A DNA stretch of 64,000 nucleotides from Tissierellales bacterium (GTDB lineage Bacteria > Bacillota > Clostridia > Tissierellales > Tissierellaceae), in the NCBI GenBank assembly GCA_014360205.1, contig JACIXZ010000004.1, forward strand, positions 113,281 to 177,280. The letters are read 5' to 3'. The translations under genes were made by a program, and so were the position numbers. The notes under the pieces were generated by a model, which was not told the DNA's origin, searched no databases, and worked only from the letters and a program-made list of their open reading frames with translations. This document shows positions 10,401 to 17,749 of this stretch, piece after piece (the first letter of the stretch is position 1; each line of letters starts with the position of its first letter).

Positions 10401-11009
10401 CTGAAACCAAAAAATAACAGTCAAGGATTAGCTGATCTTAAAATAGACAAGCCTAACTCTGAAATTAAAAATAAGATTGAAAACAATACAATCAAAGCGA
10501 TGCTTATACTAGGAGAAGACATTGAAGGACTTCCTCTAGAAAAATTAGAATTTTTAGCTGTTAGTGATCTTTACTTGACAACTACTGCTAAAAAAGCAGA
10601 CTGTGTGATTCCGGCAGTAAGTTATGCAGAATCTAAAGGGACTTTCACCAATAGTGAAAGAAGAATACAAAAATTATACTCAGCTATTCCAGCACTATCA
10701 GGATATCAAAACTGGGAAATAATATATTCTATGATGCAAATGTTAGGCGAAACCAAAAAATACAATTCTGTGAATGAAATTACTGTTGAAATGGCAAGAG
10801 AAACATATAATTATTTCGGTTTTGAAGATTTCGGAGAAAGTGTAATCTGGCCATTGAATTGTCAGGAAGTATTCTTACATGATGGATTTATGTTTGAAGA
10901 TAAAAAAGCAAAATTGAAAGCTGTAAAAGATGCAAAATTGTTTGAACCTAAAAAAACTACTGACTATGTAGAAAAAGAATTTAAAGAAAAATATGAATCT
11001 ATTTGTTAA
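7446..11009 (+). CDS. Large redox fusion: NuoG-like 2Fe-2S + GltD-like FAD/NAD(P) + ferredoxin + molybdopterin-oxidoreductase-like domain
   Basis: 1187 residues. In order: a [2Fe-2S] domain (Cys ~36, 47, 50, 64); a Cys-rich link running into GltD-type [4Fe-4S] motifs (ACPGNTDC, GRVCPHPCEDAC, ~98-155); FAD Rossmann GGGPGG ~198; pyridine-nucleotide Rossmann GGGNTA ~327 (YRR ~350 favours NADPH); CLECGC ~565; 2[4Fe-4S] ferredoxin (CILCGLCVRIC ~615, CISCGQCVTAC ~658); and an FDH/NuoG-like domain with its own [4Fe-4S] (CSYCSVGC ~694, LLCARG ~728). The last domain has no Cys/Sec-His pair at the expected site and appears to lack the C-terminal molybdopterin-binding domain. It likely receives electrons from NuoE/NuoF and links NAD(H), NADP(H) and ferredoxin. 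Calling it formate dehydrogenase would be wrong. Family assignment is firm; reaction is inferred. Confidence 0.88.
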   Translation: MSFIHLNIDGREVVGRDGQTILQIARENNINIPTLCFDEKIEIYGSCGLCVVEVEGNPKLLRSCATMASEGMVVTTNSERLISSRKNTLELLLSDHTGDCRPPCVLACPGNTDCQGYVGLAANMEFKEGLKLIKEQLPLPASIGRVCPHPCEDACRRQLVEEPISIAHMKAFLADIDLNSEDVFIPEIPTPTGKKVAVIGGGPGGLSCAYFLRTFGHEVDIYDQMPQMGGMLRYGIPEYRLPSYVIDREVEIIQRMGVKMLNNIKIGRDLDLNYLRKNYDAVYISIGAWKSSSLRVPGEDLEGVMGGIDFLRKVTINEPLAIGNRVAVVGGGNTAMDAARTAVRLGAKEVYVLYRRTEAEMPAEEIEIKEAREEGVEFKFLVAPIEIIGENGKATKIKLQKMMLGEEDASGRRKPIPIEGEFEFIDVDLVIGAIGQESNLEGFEIIEKTRKGTIAADENAFTTNVEGIFAGGDVINQGANIAIKAIGDAKKASKVINSFLEGNLVPYRKPYVVERKDFSKEDVKDKEIKYRSKMRHLSAEERRDNFREVNLGFSTEEAVEDAKRCLECGCHDYFECKLYRYANEYDVEPEKYDGEKHHREDKDNHPFIVRNVDKCILCGLCVRICDQIMDNGALGLVNRGFDTIVKPAMELDLTETNCISCGQCVTACPVGALQERLQIEKSVPVETEETKTICSYCSVGCNINLNTRGNMLYRALPKENSEVDNGLLCARGRFGYNIAKQNKRLVKPLLKVNGEFKETTFEEALLVTAKKLQSTIAKYGPDSIAIAISDRYTNEEIYLAKKLANDILKTDNITCFNRNYGGIEEVIGVDASTSTFKELENADFILAIGTNMMKNHTIAALKVKNAVEKGAKLVTINDSYDQINDWAKLNITPENNLDILKQLLKAIIDLGYEPKKADGFVELKESLNGVIASEDIINLAKDYTTSKKAIIVFDENNITDEAERLIASIAVVSGQIGKARRGIIQLKPKNNSQGLADLKIDKPNSEIKNKIENNTIKAMLILGEDIEGLPLEKLEFLAVSDLYLTTTAKKADCVIPAVSYAESKGTFTNSERRIQKLYSAIPALSGYQNWEIIYSMMQMLGETKKYNSVNEITVEMARETYNYFGFEDFGESVIWPLNCQEVFLHDGFMFEDKKAKLKAVKDAKLFEPKKTTDYVEKEFKEKYESIC

Positions 11010-11027
11010 AAGGTATTGAAATCAAAA

Positions 11028-11059
11028 AATGTAGAGCTGATATAATTCAGCTCTACATT
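11028..11059. terminator. Bidirectional terminator between redox operon and rpsD
   Basis: Perfect 13-bp inverted repeat (arms 11028-11040 and 11047-11059, loop TATAAT). It has an A-run on its left (U-run for minus-strand transcripts) and TTGCTTTT on its right. The right arm contains the rpsD stop codon, so one hairpin serves both convergent genes. Confidence 0.85.
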
Positions 11060-11652
11060 GCTTTTGAGTAGTATTCCACAACTAATTGATCTTCTATCTC
11101 AATTGGGATTTCTTCTCTGTTAGGCATTCTTTCTAGTTTTACTGACATATTTGATTCGTCCTTTATTAGATAGGGCAGTGTGTTTAATAAATTACTTTCA
11201 AAGTTGTTTTTAAAAAGTTCTACTGATTTCGATTTTTCTTTCAAAGTAATTATGTCACCGACGGATATAATATAAGAGGGTATATCCACTTTTTTATTGT
11301 TCACTAAAATATGACCATGGACTACCATTTGTCTAGCCTGCCTTATAGAACTTGCAAATCCAGCCCTATATACTATATTATCCAATCTAGTTTCTAATAG
11401 CTTAACAAGTGCATGTCCAGTTTGATCTGGAGATTTCTTTGCCATTTTTACATATTTTGTAAATTGCTTTTCCATGACACCATAATAAGCTCTTAATCTT
11501 TGTTTTTCTAATAATTGCCTTCCATATTCGGACAATTTTTTGTCAGCTCTAGAAGTGCCTTTTTGGGCTCTGTCCATTGCTTTAGGATGACCACAAACAT
11601 TAAGTCCCAATCTTCTAGATTGTTTGAATCTAGGTTGTTTCATATTCGCCAT
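11053..11652 (-). CDS. rpsD: 30S ribosomal protein S4, zinc-independent (C-minus) form
   Basis: 199 residues with an S4 N-terminal domain ([24 protein letters not shown]) and the S4 RNA-binding domain ([30 protein letters not shown]). S4 nucleates 30S assembly. The zinc-binding cysteine cluster of classical S4 (CKLCRR...C) is absent; only one Cys remains near residue 20, so this is the C-minus type. It stands alone, outside an alpha operon, and is expressed from a strong promoter with a Fur-family operator just upstream. A second, zinc-type S4 may exist elsewhere in the genome; I cannot see it. Start chosen by CTCCTTT (AAAGGAG on the coding strand) at 11664-11670. Confidence 0.95.
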   Translation of the reverse strand: MANMKQPRFKQSRRLGLNVCGHPKAMDRAQKGTSRADKKLSEYGRQLLEKQRLRAYYGVMEKQFTKYVKMAKKSPDQTGHALVKLLETRLDNIVYRAGFASSIRQARQMVVHGHILVNNKKVDIPSYIISVGDIITLKEKSKSVELFKNNFESNLLNTLPYLIKDESNMSVKLERMPNREEIPIEIEDQLVVEYYSKAM

Positions 11653-11700
11653 TAAATTATCAACTCCTTTAAAATTGCCGCGATAATTTAAGCCGAATTA

Positions 11701-11729
11701 ATTATAGCACAATATATGACCGTTGTAAA
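11701..11729 (-). promoter_or_regulatory. rpsD promoter (sigma-A type)
   Basis: On the minus strand: -35 TTTACA (11724-11729), 17-base spacer, -10 TATAAT (11701-11706). It lies about 50 bases upstream of the rpsD start codon. Confidence 0.8.
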
Positions 11730-11744
11730 TGATAATTATTATCA
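11730..11744. promoter_or_regulatory. Fur-family (Fur/Zur/PerR) operator, perfect 7-1-7 box
   Basis: TGATAATTATTATCA is a perfect 7-1-7 inverted repeat matching the core Fur-box consensus. It directly abuts the -35 hexamer of rpsD, so a bound repressor would block RNA polymerase. Which family member binds (Fur, Zur or PerR) cannot be told from sequence; the zinc-free S4 downstream makes Zur logical, while the bases themselves look most Fur-like. Confidence 0.6.
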
Positions 11745-11755
11745 AATAGATGATC

Positions 11756-12244
11756 TTATTTTGAATTTTTATAAGCTTCTCTAGACCTTTCAATAGCCTC
11801 AATGGCTTCTTCTACGCCAGTCCATCCTCCAACTATGACTTCTTTACCTTCCAATCTCTTATATTCTTTAAAGAAATGCTCAAATTCTTTTTTTAGATGA
11901 GAACCCATATCATCTACGGATTTCATATCTTCATATCTAGGATCATTTAAAGGTACTGCTATTATTTTTTCATCTTTTCCTTTTTCATCCTCCATCATAA
12001 ACATTCCGATAACTCTAGCTGTTATTAAGCATCCAGGGAAAGTAGGATGAGCTAGCAATACCATTATGTCTATAGGATCACCATCTTCTGCTAAAGTATC
12101 AGGTATGTATCCATAATCAGTCGGATAAAACATTGGAGAAAACAAAGCCCTGTCAAGTTCAAATACTTTGTATTCTTTATTATATTCATATTTATTGCTG
12201 CTGCCTTTTGGTATCTCGATAAAAGCTTTAACTATATAGTCCAT
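11756..12244 (-). CDS. ppa: Inorganic pyrophosphatase (family I)
   Basis: Hydrolyses pyrophosphate from biosynthetic reactions. The 162-residue protein carries the family I signature DGDPIDIMVL, the substrate-binding EIPKGSSNKYEY near the N-terminus, and YPTDYGYIP. The length is typical of bacterial soluble PPases. It is transcribed on the minus strand with AGGAGG upstream, and its own extended -10 promoter. The rpsD promoter and operator start only 12 bases after its stop, with no hairpin between, so read-through into rpsD is possible. Confidence 0.96.
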   Translation of the reverse strand: MDYIVKAFIEIPKGSSNKYEYNKEYKVFELDRALFSPMFYPTDYGYIPDTLAEDGDPIDIMVLLAHPTFPGCLITARVIGMFMMEDEKGKDEKIIAVPLNDPRYEDMKSVDDMGSHLKKEFEHFFKEYKRLEGKEVIVGGWTGVEEAIEAIERSREAYKNSK

Positions 12245-12278
12245 AAATTTCCTCCTAATATGGTTATTGTATTAATAA

Positions 12279-12287
12279 ATTATACCA
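12279..12287 (-). promoter_or_regulatory. ppa promoter, extended -10
   Basis: On the minus strand TGGTATAAT forms an extended -10 (TATAAT at 12279-12284 with upstream TG); the -35 (TGTAAA, 16 bases upstream) is weak. It lies 35 bases upstream of the ppa start. Confidence 0.55.
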
Positions 12288-12375
12288 AATAGTTTTAGAA
12301 TTTACATTAAATAATATAGCTTTTATATTAAATCTGTTATATTATTTAGAGTATAGAAACTTAAGGGGGATATTT

Positions 12376-13173
12376 ATGAAAATATATGTAAGTGCTGACA
12401 TAGAAGGGATAACTGGTACTACTTCCTGGGATGAAACTGAAAAAAAAGAGCAGTCATATAATTACTTTTCTATGCAAATGACAAAAGAAGTAAATGCATG
12501 TTGTATGGCACTAAATAAAATGGGAGCTAAAGAAATTATTATTAAAGATGCTCATGATAGTGGAAGAAATATAGATCATAGTTATTTACCCAAAAATACA
12601 AAACTCATAAGAGCGTGGAGCGGAAGTATATTTTCTATGGTTGAGGGACTAGATGAAAGTTTTGATGCAATACTTTTCATAGGATATCATTCGCCAGCAT
12701 CATCTTCAAATAATCCCTTATCCCACACTATGAGTTTAAAAATATCAAAAATAATGATTAATGGGAAGATAGCAAGTGAATTTTTAATTCATGCTTATAT
12801 AGCTGAATACTTCAAAGTACCAATAGCATTTTTATCAGGAGATAAGGGTTTGTGTGAAGAAGTAAAACTATATAATCCAAATATAGCTACAGTAGCAGTA
12901 AAAGAAGGAGTAGGCAATTCCACTATTAATATTCATCCCGAATTAGCATTAGAGCTTATTGAAGAGAATGTAACTAAAGTATTTGAAACAAAATTGATAA
13001 GTAACAATATAGGCTTGCCAAAATATTTTTCTGTTGATATAGAATATTTCAATCATTATGATGCCTATAGATTTTCAACATATAAAGGAGTATCTAGATT
13101 AGGAGATAAAACAATCCATTATGAGTCAGATGACTATTTAGATGTTTTAAGATTAATAAGTTTCTGCGCTTAG
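12376..13173 (+). CDS. dppA: M55 family D-aminopeptidase (DppA-like)
   Basis: 265 residues starting MKIYVSADIEGITG, the zinc-ligand N-terminus (SxDxEG) of the M55 D-aminopeptidase DppA. Further family motifs are KDAHDSGRN near 52-60, GYHSPA near 102 and LSGD near 153. DppA releases N-terminal D-amino acids and is thought to recycle cell-wall or D-Ala peptides. The start has a strong RBS (AAGGGGGA). It is followed after 11 bases by a MATE transporter, so the two form a likely transcription unit with the amidohydrolase beyond. Confidence 0.88.
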   Translation: MKIYVSADIEGITGTTSWDETEKKEQSYNYFSMQMTKEVNACCMALNKMGAKEIIIKDAHDSGRNIDHSYLPKNTKLIRAWSGSIFSMVEGLDESFDAILFIGYHSPASSSNNPLSHTMSLKISKIMINGKIASEFLIHAYIAEYFKVPIAFLSGDKGLCEEVKLYNPNIATVAVKEGVGNSTINIHPELALELIEENVTKVFETKLISNNIGLPKYFSVDIEYFNHYDAYRFSTYKGVSRLGDKTIHYESDDYLDVLRLISFCA

Positions 13174-13184
13174 AGGAGAAATCT

Positions 13185-14534
13185 ATGGAAAATGACAAAA
13201 AAATTAGATCTAGAATTTTATCAATGATTATTCCTATTACTGGAGAAAATATATTGCAGATGACAGCAGGTGTTGTTTCTATGGCAATGGTTGGAAGAAT
13301 TAGTGAAATTGCAGTTGGAGCTGTAGGATTAAGCAATATAATTTTCAGGATAATTTGGGCGATTTTCAAGGGGATCTCAACAGGAACCTCAGTTTATGTA
13401 GCGCAAGGGTTTGGGGCTAAAGACAATGATAAGATTAGAAAAACGACAATTTGTGCATTTGCTATATTAATATTTTTATCCGTGTTATTCGTTTACATAA
13501 CCAAGAGATATAGTTTGCAATTACTATCAATTTTTAATCCAACGTTTACTTTGTTGGAATCAGCAAATTCATATCTAAATATTATTGTGTTTAGTTTACC
13601 TTTTACAGCATTAATATTGCTAGTTTCAGGTGTTTTTCAAGGGATGGGAAATTCTAAGACTCCAATGTTTATAGTATTGGTTTTAAATTTTTTCAATATA
13701 ATATTAAGTTATGTATTAATTTTCGGAAAACTTGGTTTGCCAGCTTTAGGGTTAAAAGGGGCTGCAATAGCATATGTGTCTAGTTATTTAATAGCCGCTA
13801 TAGTTGGATTAGTTGTATTGATCTACAGGGAAGAAATCTTTAAATTGAAATTTTTAAAATTTAAGAAATTTATAAGTTACAATGAAATCAATAAGCTAGT
13901 TAAATTTTCAATGCCTACAGTATTAGAGATGAGTTTTTGGCAATTTGCATCGATAATAATTACAAGAGCTATACTTAATTATGGGGAAACAGCTTATGCA
14001 GCTTATCAGTTAGGTCTACAAGCAGAATCCTTATCATATATGCCAGCAGCTGGCTTTGGAATAGCAGCTTCAACATTTGTAGGCCAATCTATTGGTTCGA
14101 GGGATAACGAATTAGCAAGAAAATATATGAGATACATATACAAATACTCAATTATAATTACAACCATTGCATCTTTAGCATTGCTTATATTTCCTTACCA
14201 AATAATGAGACTATTGACACCGGAAATTGAAGTTATAGCATTAGGTGCACAATATTTATTTGTGATGGGATTAGTTCAATTGCCTCAAAATATTGCAGGA
14301 GTTCTTAATGGAGCTTTAAGAGGAGCTGGTTATCCTAAGATTAGCATGCTCAATATAGGAGTTGGCCTCTGGGGAGTTAGAATACCATTAGTGTTATTAT
14401 TTACTCATTATTTTAATGCAGAGATTTATTGGATATGGATTGCTATGGGTATAGATTTAATAGTTAGATTTATATTATCTCTAGTGACATTTAGAAAAAA
14501 AGATATCTACAATGTAAATACTATATTAAATTAG
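13185..14534 (+). CDS. MATE family efflux transporter
   Basis: 449 residues, almost entirely hydrophobic, with about 12 predicted membrane spans in two similar halves. Typical MATE features are the N-terminal ENILQMTAGVVSMAMVGRIS and the repeated pattern QGMGNSKTPM in the first half and GALRGAGYPKISM in the second. Family members export cationic drugs or metabolites in exchange for Na+ or H+; the substrate here is unknown. RBS is AGAGGAG, 6-8 bases before the ATG. It sits between DppA and an amidohydrolase with 11-base gaps on each side. Confidence 0.93.
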   Translation: MENDKKIRSRILSMIIPITGENILQMTAGVVSMAMVGRISEIAVGAVGLSNIIFRIIWAIFKGISTGTSVYVAQGFGAKDNDKIRKTTICAFAILIFLSVLFVYITKRYSLQLLSIFNPTFTLLESANSYLNIIVFSLPFTALILLVSGVFQGMGNSKTPMFIVLVLNFFNIILSYVLIFGKLGLPALGLKGAAIAYVSSYLIAAIVGLVVLIYREEIFKLKFLKFKKFISYNEINKLVKFSMPTVLEMSFWQFASIIITRAILNYGETAYAAYQLGLQAESLSYMPAAGFGIAASTFVGQSIGSRDNELARKYMRYIYKYSIIITTIASLALLIFPYQIMRLLTPEIEVIALGAQYLFVMGLVQLPQNIAGVLNGALRGAGYPKISMLNIGVGLWGVRIPLVLLFTHYFNAEIYWIWIAMGIDLIVRFILSLVTFRKKDIYNVNTILN

Positions 14535-14545
14535 AGGAGGAAACG

Positions 14546-15841
14546 ATGAGAATATTAATAAAAAATATCGATATAGTAACTATGGATGAGCAGGATAACG
14601 TATTTAAAAAATCCAATATTTTAATTGAAAATAATTTAATTAAATTTATAGGAAATGATGAAATTAATCCAAATATTGTAGATTATACAATAGATGGATT
14701 AAATAAGTTAGCAATGCCGGGGCTTATTAACTGCCATACTCATTTAGGAATGAGTATTTTTAGAAATTATGCTGACGATATGAATCTCTCAGAATGGCTA
14801 ACGAAAAAAATTTGGCCTGCTGAAGCTAAACTACAAGCTGAAGATGTTTTTTGGGCTAGCTTGTTGAGTATGGCTGAGATGATTGCTTCTGGAACGACTA
14901 CATTTTGTGATATGTACTTTTTTATGGATAAAGTAGTAGAAGCATTAGAAATATCTAAGATGAGAGGGACACTTGCTAGAGGGATAGTGGAAGAAAATAA
15001 TTTATCAGACTTTAAAATTAATGAAAGTGAAATGCTTTTTAAGGAATACAATAATTCTCTAAATGGCAGGATAAAAATAATGTTTGGGCCGCATGCTCCA
15101 TATACTTGTAGCCCTGAATTTTTAGGAAAAATCATAAGTTCAGCGTCAAAATTAAATGCAAGCATACATATTCATTTATCAGAAACAAAAGATGAAGTAG
15201 AAAACAGCTATAAAATTCACAAAAAATCACCAATCAGACATGTTTATGACCTGGGGTTATTTGAGCTGCATACAATTGCTGCGCATTGCGTTCATATAAA
15301 TGATGAAGACATTAATATATTGAAAGAAAAGAATGTTTACCCAGTGAATAACCCAAGTAGTAATTTCAAGTTAGCTAGTGGTTTTTCTCCTGTAAATAAA
15401 ATGCTAAAAGCGGGAATAAAAGTAGCATTGGGAACAGATGGAGCAGCATCAAACAATAATCTTAATATGTTTAAAGAAATAAGCATGGCGAGCATAGTTA
15501 ACAAAGCAGTTGACAATGATCCGATGAGCGTATCAGCTTTAGAAACGCTAAAAATGGCTACATTAAACGGGGCATACGCATTAGGATTAGAAAAAGAGAT
15601 AGGATCATTAAAAGTTGGGAAAAAGGCAGATATAATAATTTTAGACATGGATAAACCACATCTTTGCCCAAGAAATAATTACTTCTCAACATTAGCATAT
15701 TCTGCTTATGGAAGTGATGTTGATACTGTAATTGTAGATGGGAATATTTTGATGGAAAAAAGAGAATTTAAAACTTTAGACATTGAGAAAATAAAGTATA
15801 TGGCAAATAAAATTTCTAATGATTTATTAAATAATAGATAA
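14546..15841 (+). CDS. mtaD: Amidohydrolase, MtaD-like (5-methylthioadenosine/S-adenosylhomocysteine deaminase family)
   Basis: 431 residues of the metal-dependent amidohydrolase superfamily. Metal and catalytic motifs: GLINCHTHLGM (HxH), the PHAPYTCS segment, HIHLSET (substrate Glu/His), AAHCVH, and LGTDGAASNNNLNMF (metal Asp). This set is typical of the SAH/MTA deaminase and chlorohydrolase group (SsnA/TrzN/MtaD), which deaminates adenosine-type substrates. The exact substrate is not provable from sequence. Strong RBS AGAGGAGG. It ends the run that starts with dppA; no hairpin follows before the next promoter. Confidence 0.85.
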   Translation: MRILIKNIDIVTMDEQDNVFKKSNILIENNLIKFIGNDEINPNIVDYTIDGLNKLAMPGLINCHTHLGMSIFRNYADDMNLSEWLTKKIWPAEAKLQAEDVFWASLLSMAEMIASGTTTFCDMYFFMDKVVEALEISKMRGTLARGIVEENNLSDFKINESEMLFKEYNNSLNGRIKIMFGPHAPYTCSPEFLGKIISSASKLNASIHIHLSETKDEVENSYKIHKKSPIRHVYDLGLFELHTIAAHCVHINDEDINILKEKNVYPVNNPSSNFKLASGFSPVNKMLKAGIKVALGTDGAASNNNLNMFKEISMASIVNKAVDNDPMSVSALETLKMATLNGAYALGLEKEIGSLKVGKKADIIILDMDKPHLCPRNNYFSTLAYSAYGSDVDTVIVDGNILMEKREFKTLDIEKIKYMANKISNDLLNNR

Positions 15842-15848
15842 ATAATGG

Positions 15849-15877
15849 TTGCAAAACAAAATAATATATGGTATATT
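15849..15877 (+). promoter_or_regulatory. Promoter of the cysK-cysE T-box transcript
   Basis: TTGCAA (15849-15854), 17-base spacer, TATATT (15872-15877) preceded by TGG, an extended -10. Predicted transcription start near 15884. Confidence 0.7.
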
Positions 15878-15883
15878 ATCGAA

Positions 15884-16150
15884 TAGATACTAAAATGCTA
15901 GGAATTGGTAAAGTACCATAATGATTACATCAAAGAGAGAACTTCATTTGCTGGGAGAAGTTTATGTATAGTTATAGGGAAGTGCACCAATGAGCAAAAA
16001 AGTTGAATATTTAGTAGACTTTTTCGGCCGCCACCGTTATTTGGCTAAGATATGAAAGTATCTAAAGAGATGGGATTTCCCAAACAGAGTGGAACCGCGA
16101 AGTAGACCTTTGCCTCTGTATATTTAATATACAGTCGCATAGGTTTTTTT
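15884..16150 (+). promoter_or_regulatory. T-box leader, predicted Cys specifier
   Basis: This fills the 345-base gap before cysK. The T-box sequence AGAGTGGAACCGCG is at 16086-16099. It is followed by a terminator (stem from 16106 to 16144, core CTGTATA/TATACAG) and a U-run to 16150. The predicted specifier, in the context GAAGTGCACC, is TGC at 15983-15985, a cysteine codon, which fits the genes it controls. Uncharged tRNA-Cys should favour the antiterminator and turn on cysteine synthesis. Confidence 0.9.
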
Positions 16151-16186
16151 GTTTGAATAAATATTAATAAAACAGGAGGCATTATT

Positions 16187-17101
16187 ATGGTATATGAAAA
16201 TATCTTAGAATTAATTGGAAACACTCCAATTGTTAAAACGAAAAAAGTAAATGAAAATCAAGGTGATATTTATGTTAAAATTGAAAGCTTCAATCCTGGA
16301 GGAAGCGTTAAGGATAGACCAGCATTATATATGATTAACGATGCATTAAAAACAGGAAAGCTGAAAAAAAATCAACCAATAATCGAAGCTACTAGTGGCA
16401 ATATGGGAATTGCTTTAGCTATGATAGGAACAGTTTTAGGAAATCATGTAATTTTAGTTATGCCTGAGACAATGAGCATAGAAAGAAGAAAAATCTTAAA
16501 AGCATATGGTGCAGAGTTGATTTTGACCGAGGGAGCAAAAGGCATGAAAGGAGCAGTAGATAAAGTACAGGAATTATTGAAAGACAATGACTATTTTTGG
16601 CCAAGACAATTTGAAAACAATGCAAATGTGCTAGCACATTATGAAACTACTGCAAAAGAAATATTGAGGGATTTTGGAGGAAAGATAGATGCATTTGTTG
16701 CTGGAGTAGGCACTGGTGGAACAGTGTCGGGAGTGGGAAAAGCTTTAAAAGAAATCAATCCAAATATAATGATAGTTGCAGTACAACCTGAAAAATCCAA
16801 AGTTCTATCAGGAGAAAATCCATCATCACATGGGATACAAGGGATAGGAGCGAATTTTATTCCAGCAATTTACAACAACGATGTAGTTGACGAAATTATA
16901 AGCGTTAAAGATGAAGATGCTTTTGAATGGGCTAGATATTTAGCTAAAGAAGAAGGACTGTTAGTTGGTATTAGTTCTGGGGCAAATTACTTTGGAAGTC
17001 TTGAAGTAGCAAAAAAATTAGGTACAGGGAGAAAAGTTATTACCGTTTTGCCAGATACAGGAGAGAGATATCTTACTACTGCATTATTTAATTTGGAGTG
17101 A
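16187..17101 (+). CDS. cysK: Cysteine synthase (O-acetylserine sulfhydrylase)
   Basis: A 304-residue PLP enzyme making cysteine from O-acetylserine and sulfide. It shows the PLP lysine in [11 protein letters not shown] (near residue 42), the substrate loop [12 protein letters not shown], the phosphate-binding [10 protein letters not shown], and [10 protein letters not shown] at the C-terminus. The usual loop is TSGNTG; Met replaces Thr here. The C-terminus and [11 protein letters not shown] segment are CysK-like, the [10 protein letters not shown] segment CysM-like. RBS is AGGAGG. Its stop overlaps the RBS of cysE and both are under the Cys T-box. Confidence 0.93.
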   Translation: MVYENILELIGNTPIVKTKKVNENQGDIYVKIESFNPGGSVKDRPALYMINDALKTGKLKKNQPIIEATSGNMGIALAMIGTVLGNHVILVMPETMSIERRKILKAYGAELILTEGAKGMKGAVDKVQELLKDNDYFWPRQFENNANVLAHYETTAKEILRDFGGKIDAFVAGVGTGGTVSGVGKALKEINPNIMIVAVQPEKSKVLSGENPSSHGIQGIGANFIPAIYNNDVVDEIISVKDEDAFEWARYLAKEEGLLVGISSGANYFGSLEVAKKLGTGRKVITVLPDTGERYLTTALFNLE

Positions 17102-17106
17102 TAAAA

Positions 17107-17649
17107 ATGATTAAGACTTTAATAGAAGAAGGTAAAAATGTTTTACAAAAAGATCCTGCAACAAACAGTTTGTTTGAAGCAATCTTTTTTTCGCCAGGAG
17201 TTAGAGCCATAGCTGCCCATAAAATATCTCATTCATTGTATAAAAAAGGTCATTTTACTTTAGCAAGATGGATATCTTACAGGGCTAGAAAAAAAACAGG
17301 TATAGAAATCCATCCTGGTGCAAAAATAGGAAAAAGAGTTTTTATAGACCATGGAATGGGAGTAGTTATTGGTGAAACAGCAGAGGTTGGAAATGATGTT
17401 ACTATTTATCACGGAGTTACATTAGGTGGAGTAGGAACACAAAAAGGAGTAAAAAGACATCCAACTATTGGAAACAATGTAATGATTGGCGCAGGTTCTA
17501 AAATTCTAGGTCCAATTTATATTGGAAACAATTCAAAAATTGGAGCAAATGCTGTAGTCCTAAAAGATGTACCTGAGAATGCAACTGCAGTGGGTGTACC
17601 GGCAAAAATTATAAAAAAAGATATTCATGATTATATTTATGCAATATAA
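17107..17649 (+). CDS. cysE: Serine O-acetyltransferase
   Basis: A 180-residue left-handed beta-helix acetyltransferase that makes O-acetylserine for the adjacent CysK. Hexapeptide repeats run from [22 protein letters not shown] onward, including the catalytic region [15 protein letters not shown] and YHGVTLGG. It is the short form lacking the long N-terminal domain of E. coli CysE, as is common in Firmicutes. The ATG at 17107 follows GGAGTG; the upstream GTG at 17098 lies inside that RBS. Cotranscribed with cysK. Confidence 0.94.
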   Translation: MIKTLIEEGKNVLQKDPATNSLFEAIFFSPGVRAIAAHKISHSLYKKGHFTLARWISYRARKKTGIEIHPGAKIGKRVFIDHGMGVVIGETAEVGNDVTIYHGVTLGGVGTQKGVKRHPTIGNNVMIGAGSKILGPIYIGNNSKIGANAVVLKDVPENATAVGVPAKIIKKDIHDYIYAI

Positions 17650-17678
17650 AGGCAGAATTTGACTGCCTTTATTTTTTT
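17647..17678 (+). terminator. Terminator of cysK-cysE
   Basis: 9-bp stem TAAAGGCAG / CTGCCTTTA (17647-17655 and 17663-17671), 7-base loop, followed by a run of seven T. It includes the cysE stop codon. Confidence 0.9.
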
Positions 17679-17688
17679 ACGCAAATTT

Positions 17689-17716
17689 TTGAATTATTAT
17701 TAAAATAAAGTATAAT
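17689..17716 (+). promoter_or_regulatory. Promoter of the korBA operon
   Basis: TTGAAT (17689-17694), 16-base spacer, TATAAT (17711-17716). It lies 34 bases upstream of the korB start. Confidence 0.6.
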
Positions 17717-17749
17717 ATAAATGAGCGATAATTAATGGAGGAATAAAAT

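Noticed and set aside
7446..11009. Formate dehydrogenase or complex I NuoG as a simple label for the large redox protein
   Set aside because: The catalytic Cys/Sec site is missing, a GltD-type FAD/NAD(P) module is inserted, and no membrane Nuo subunits are nearby.
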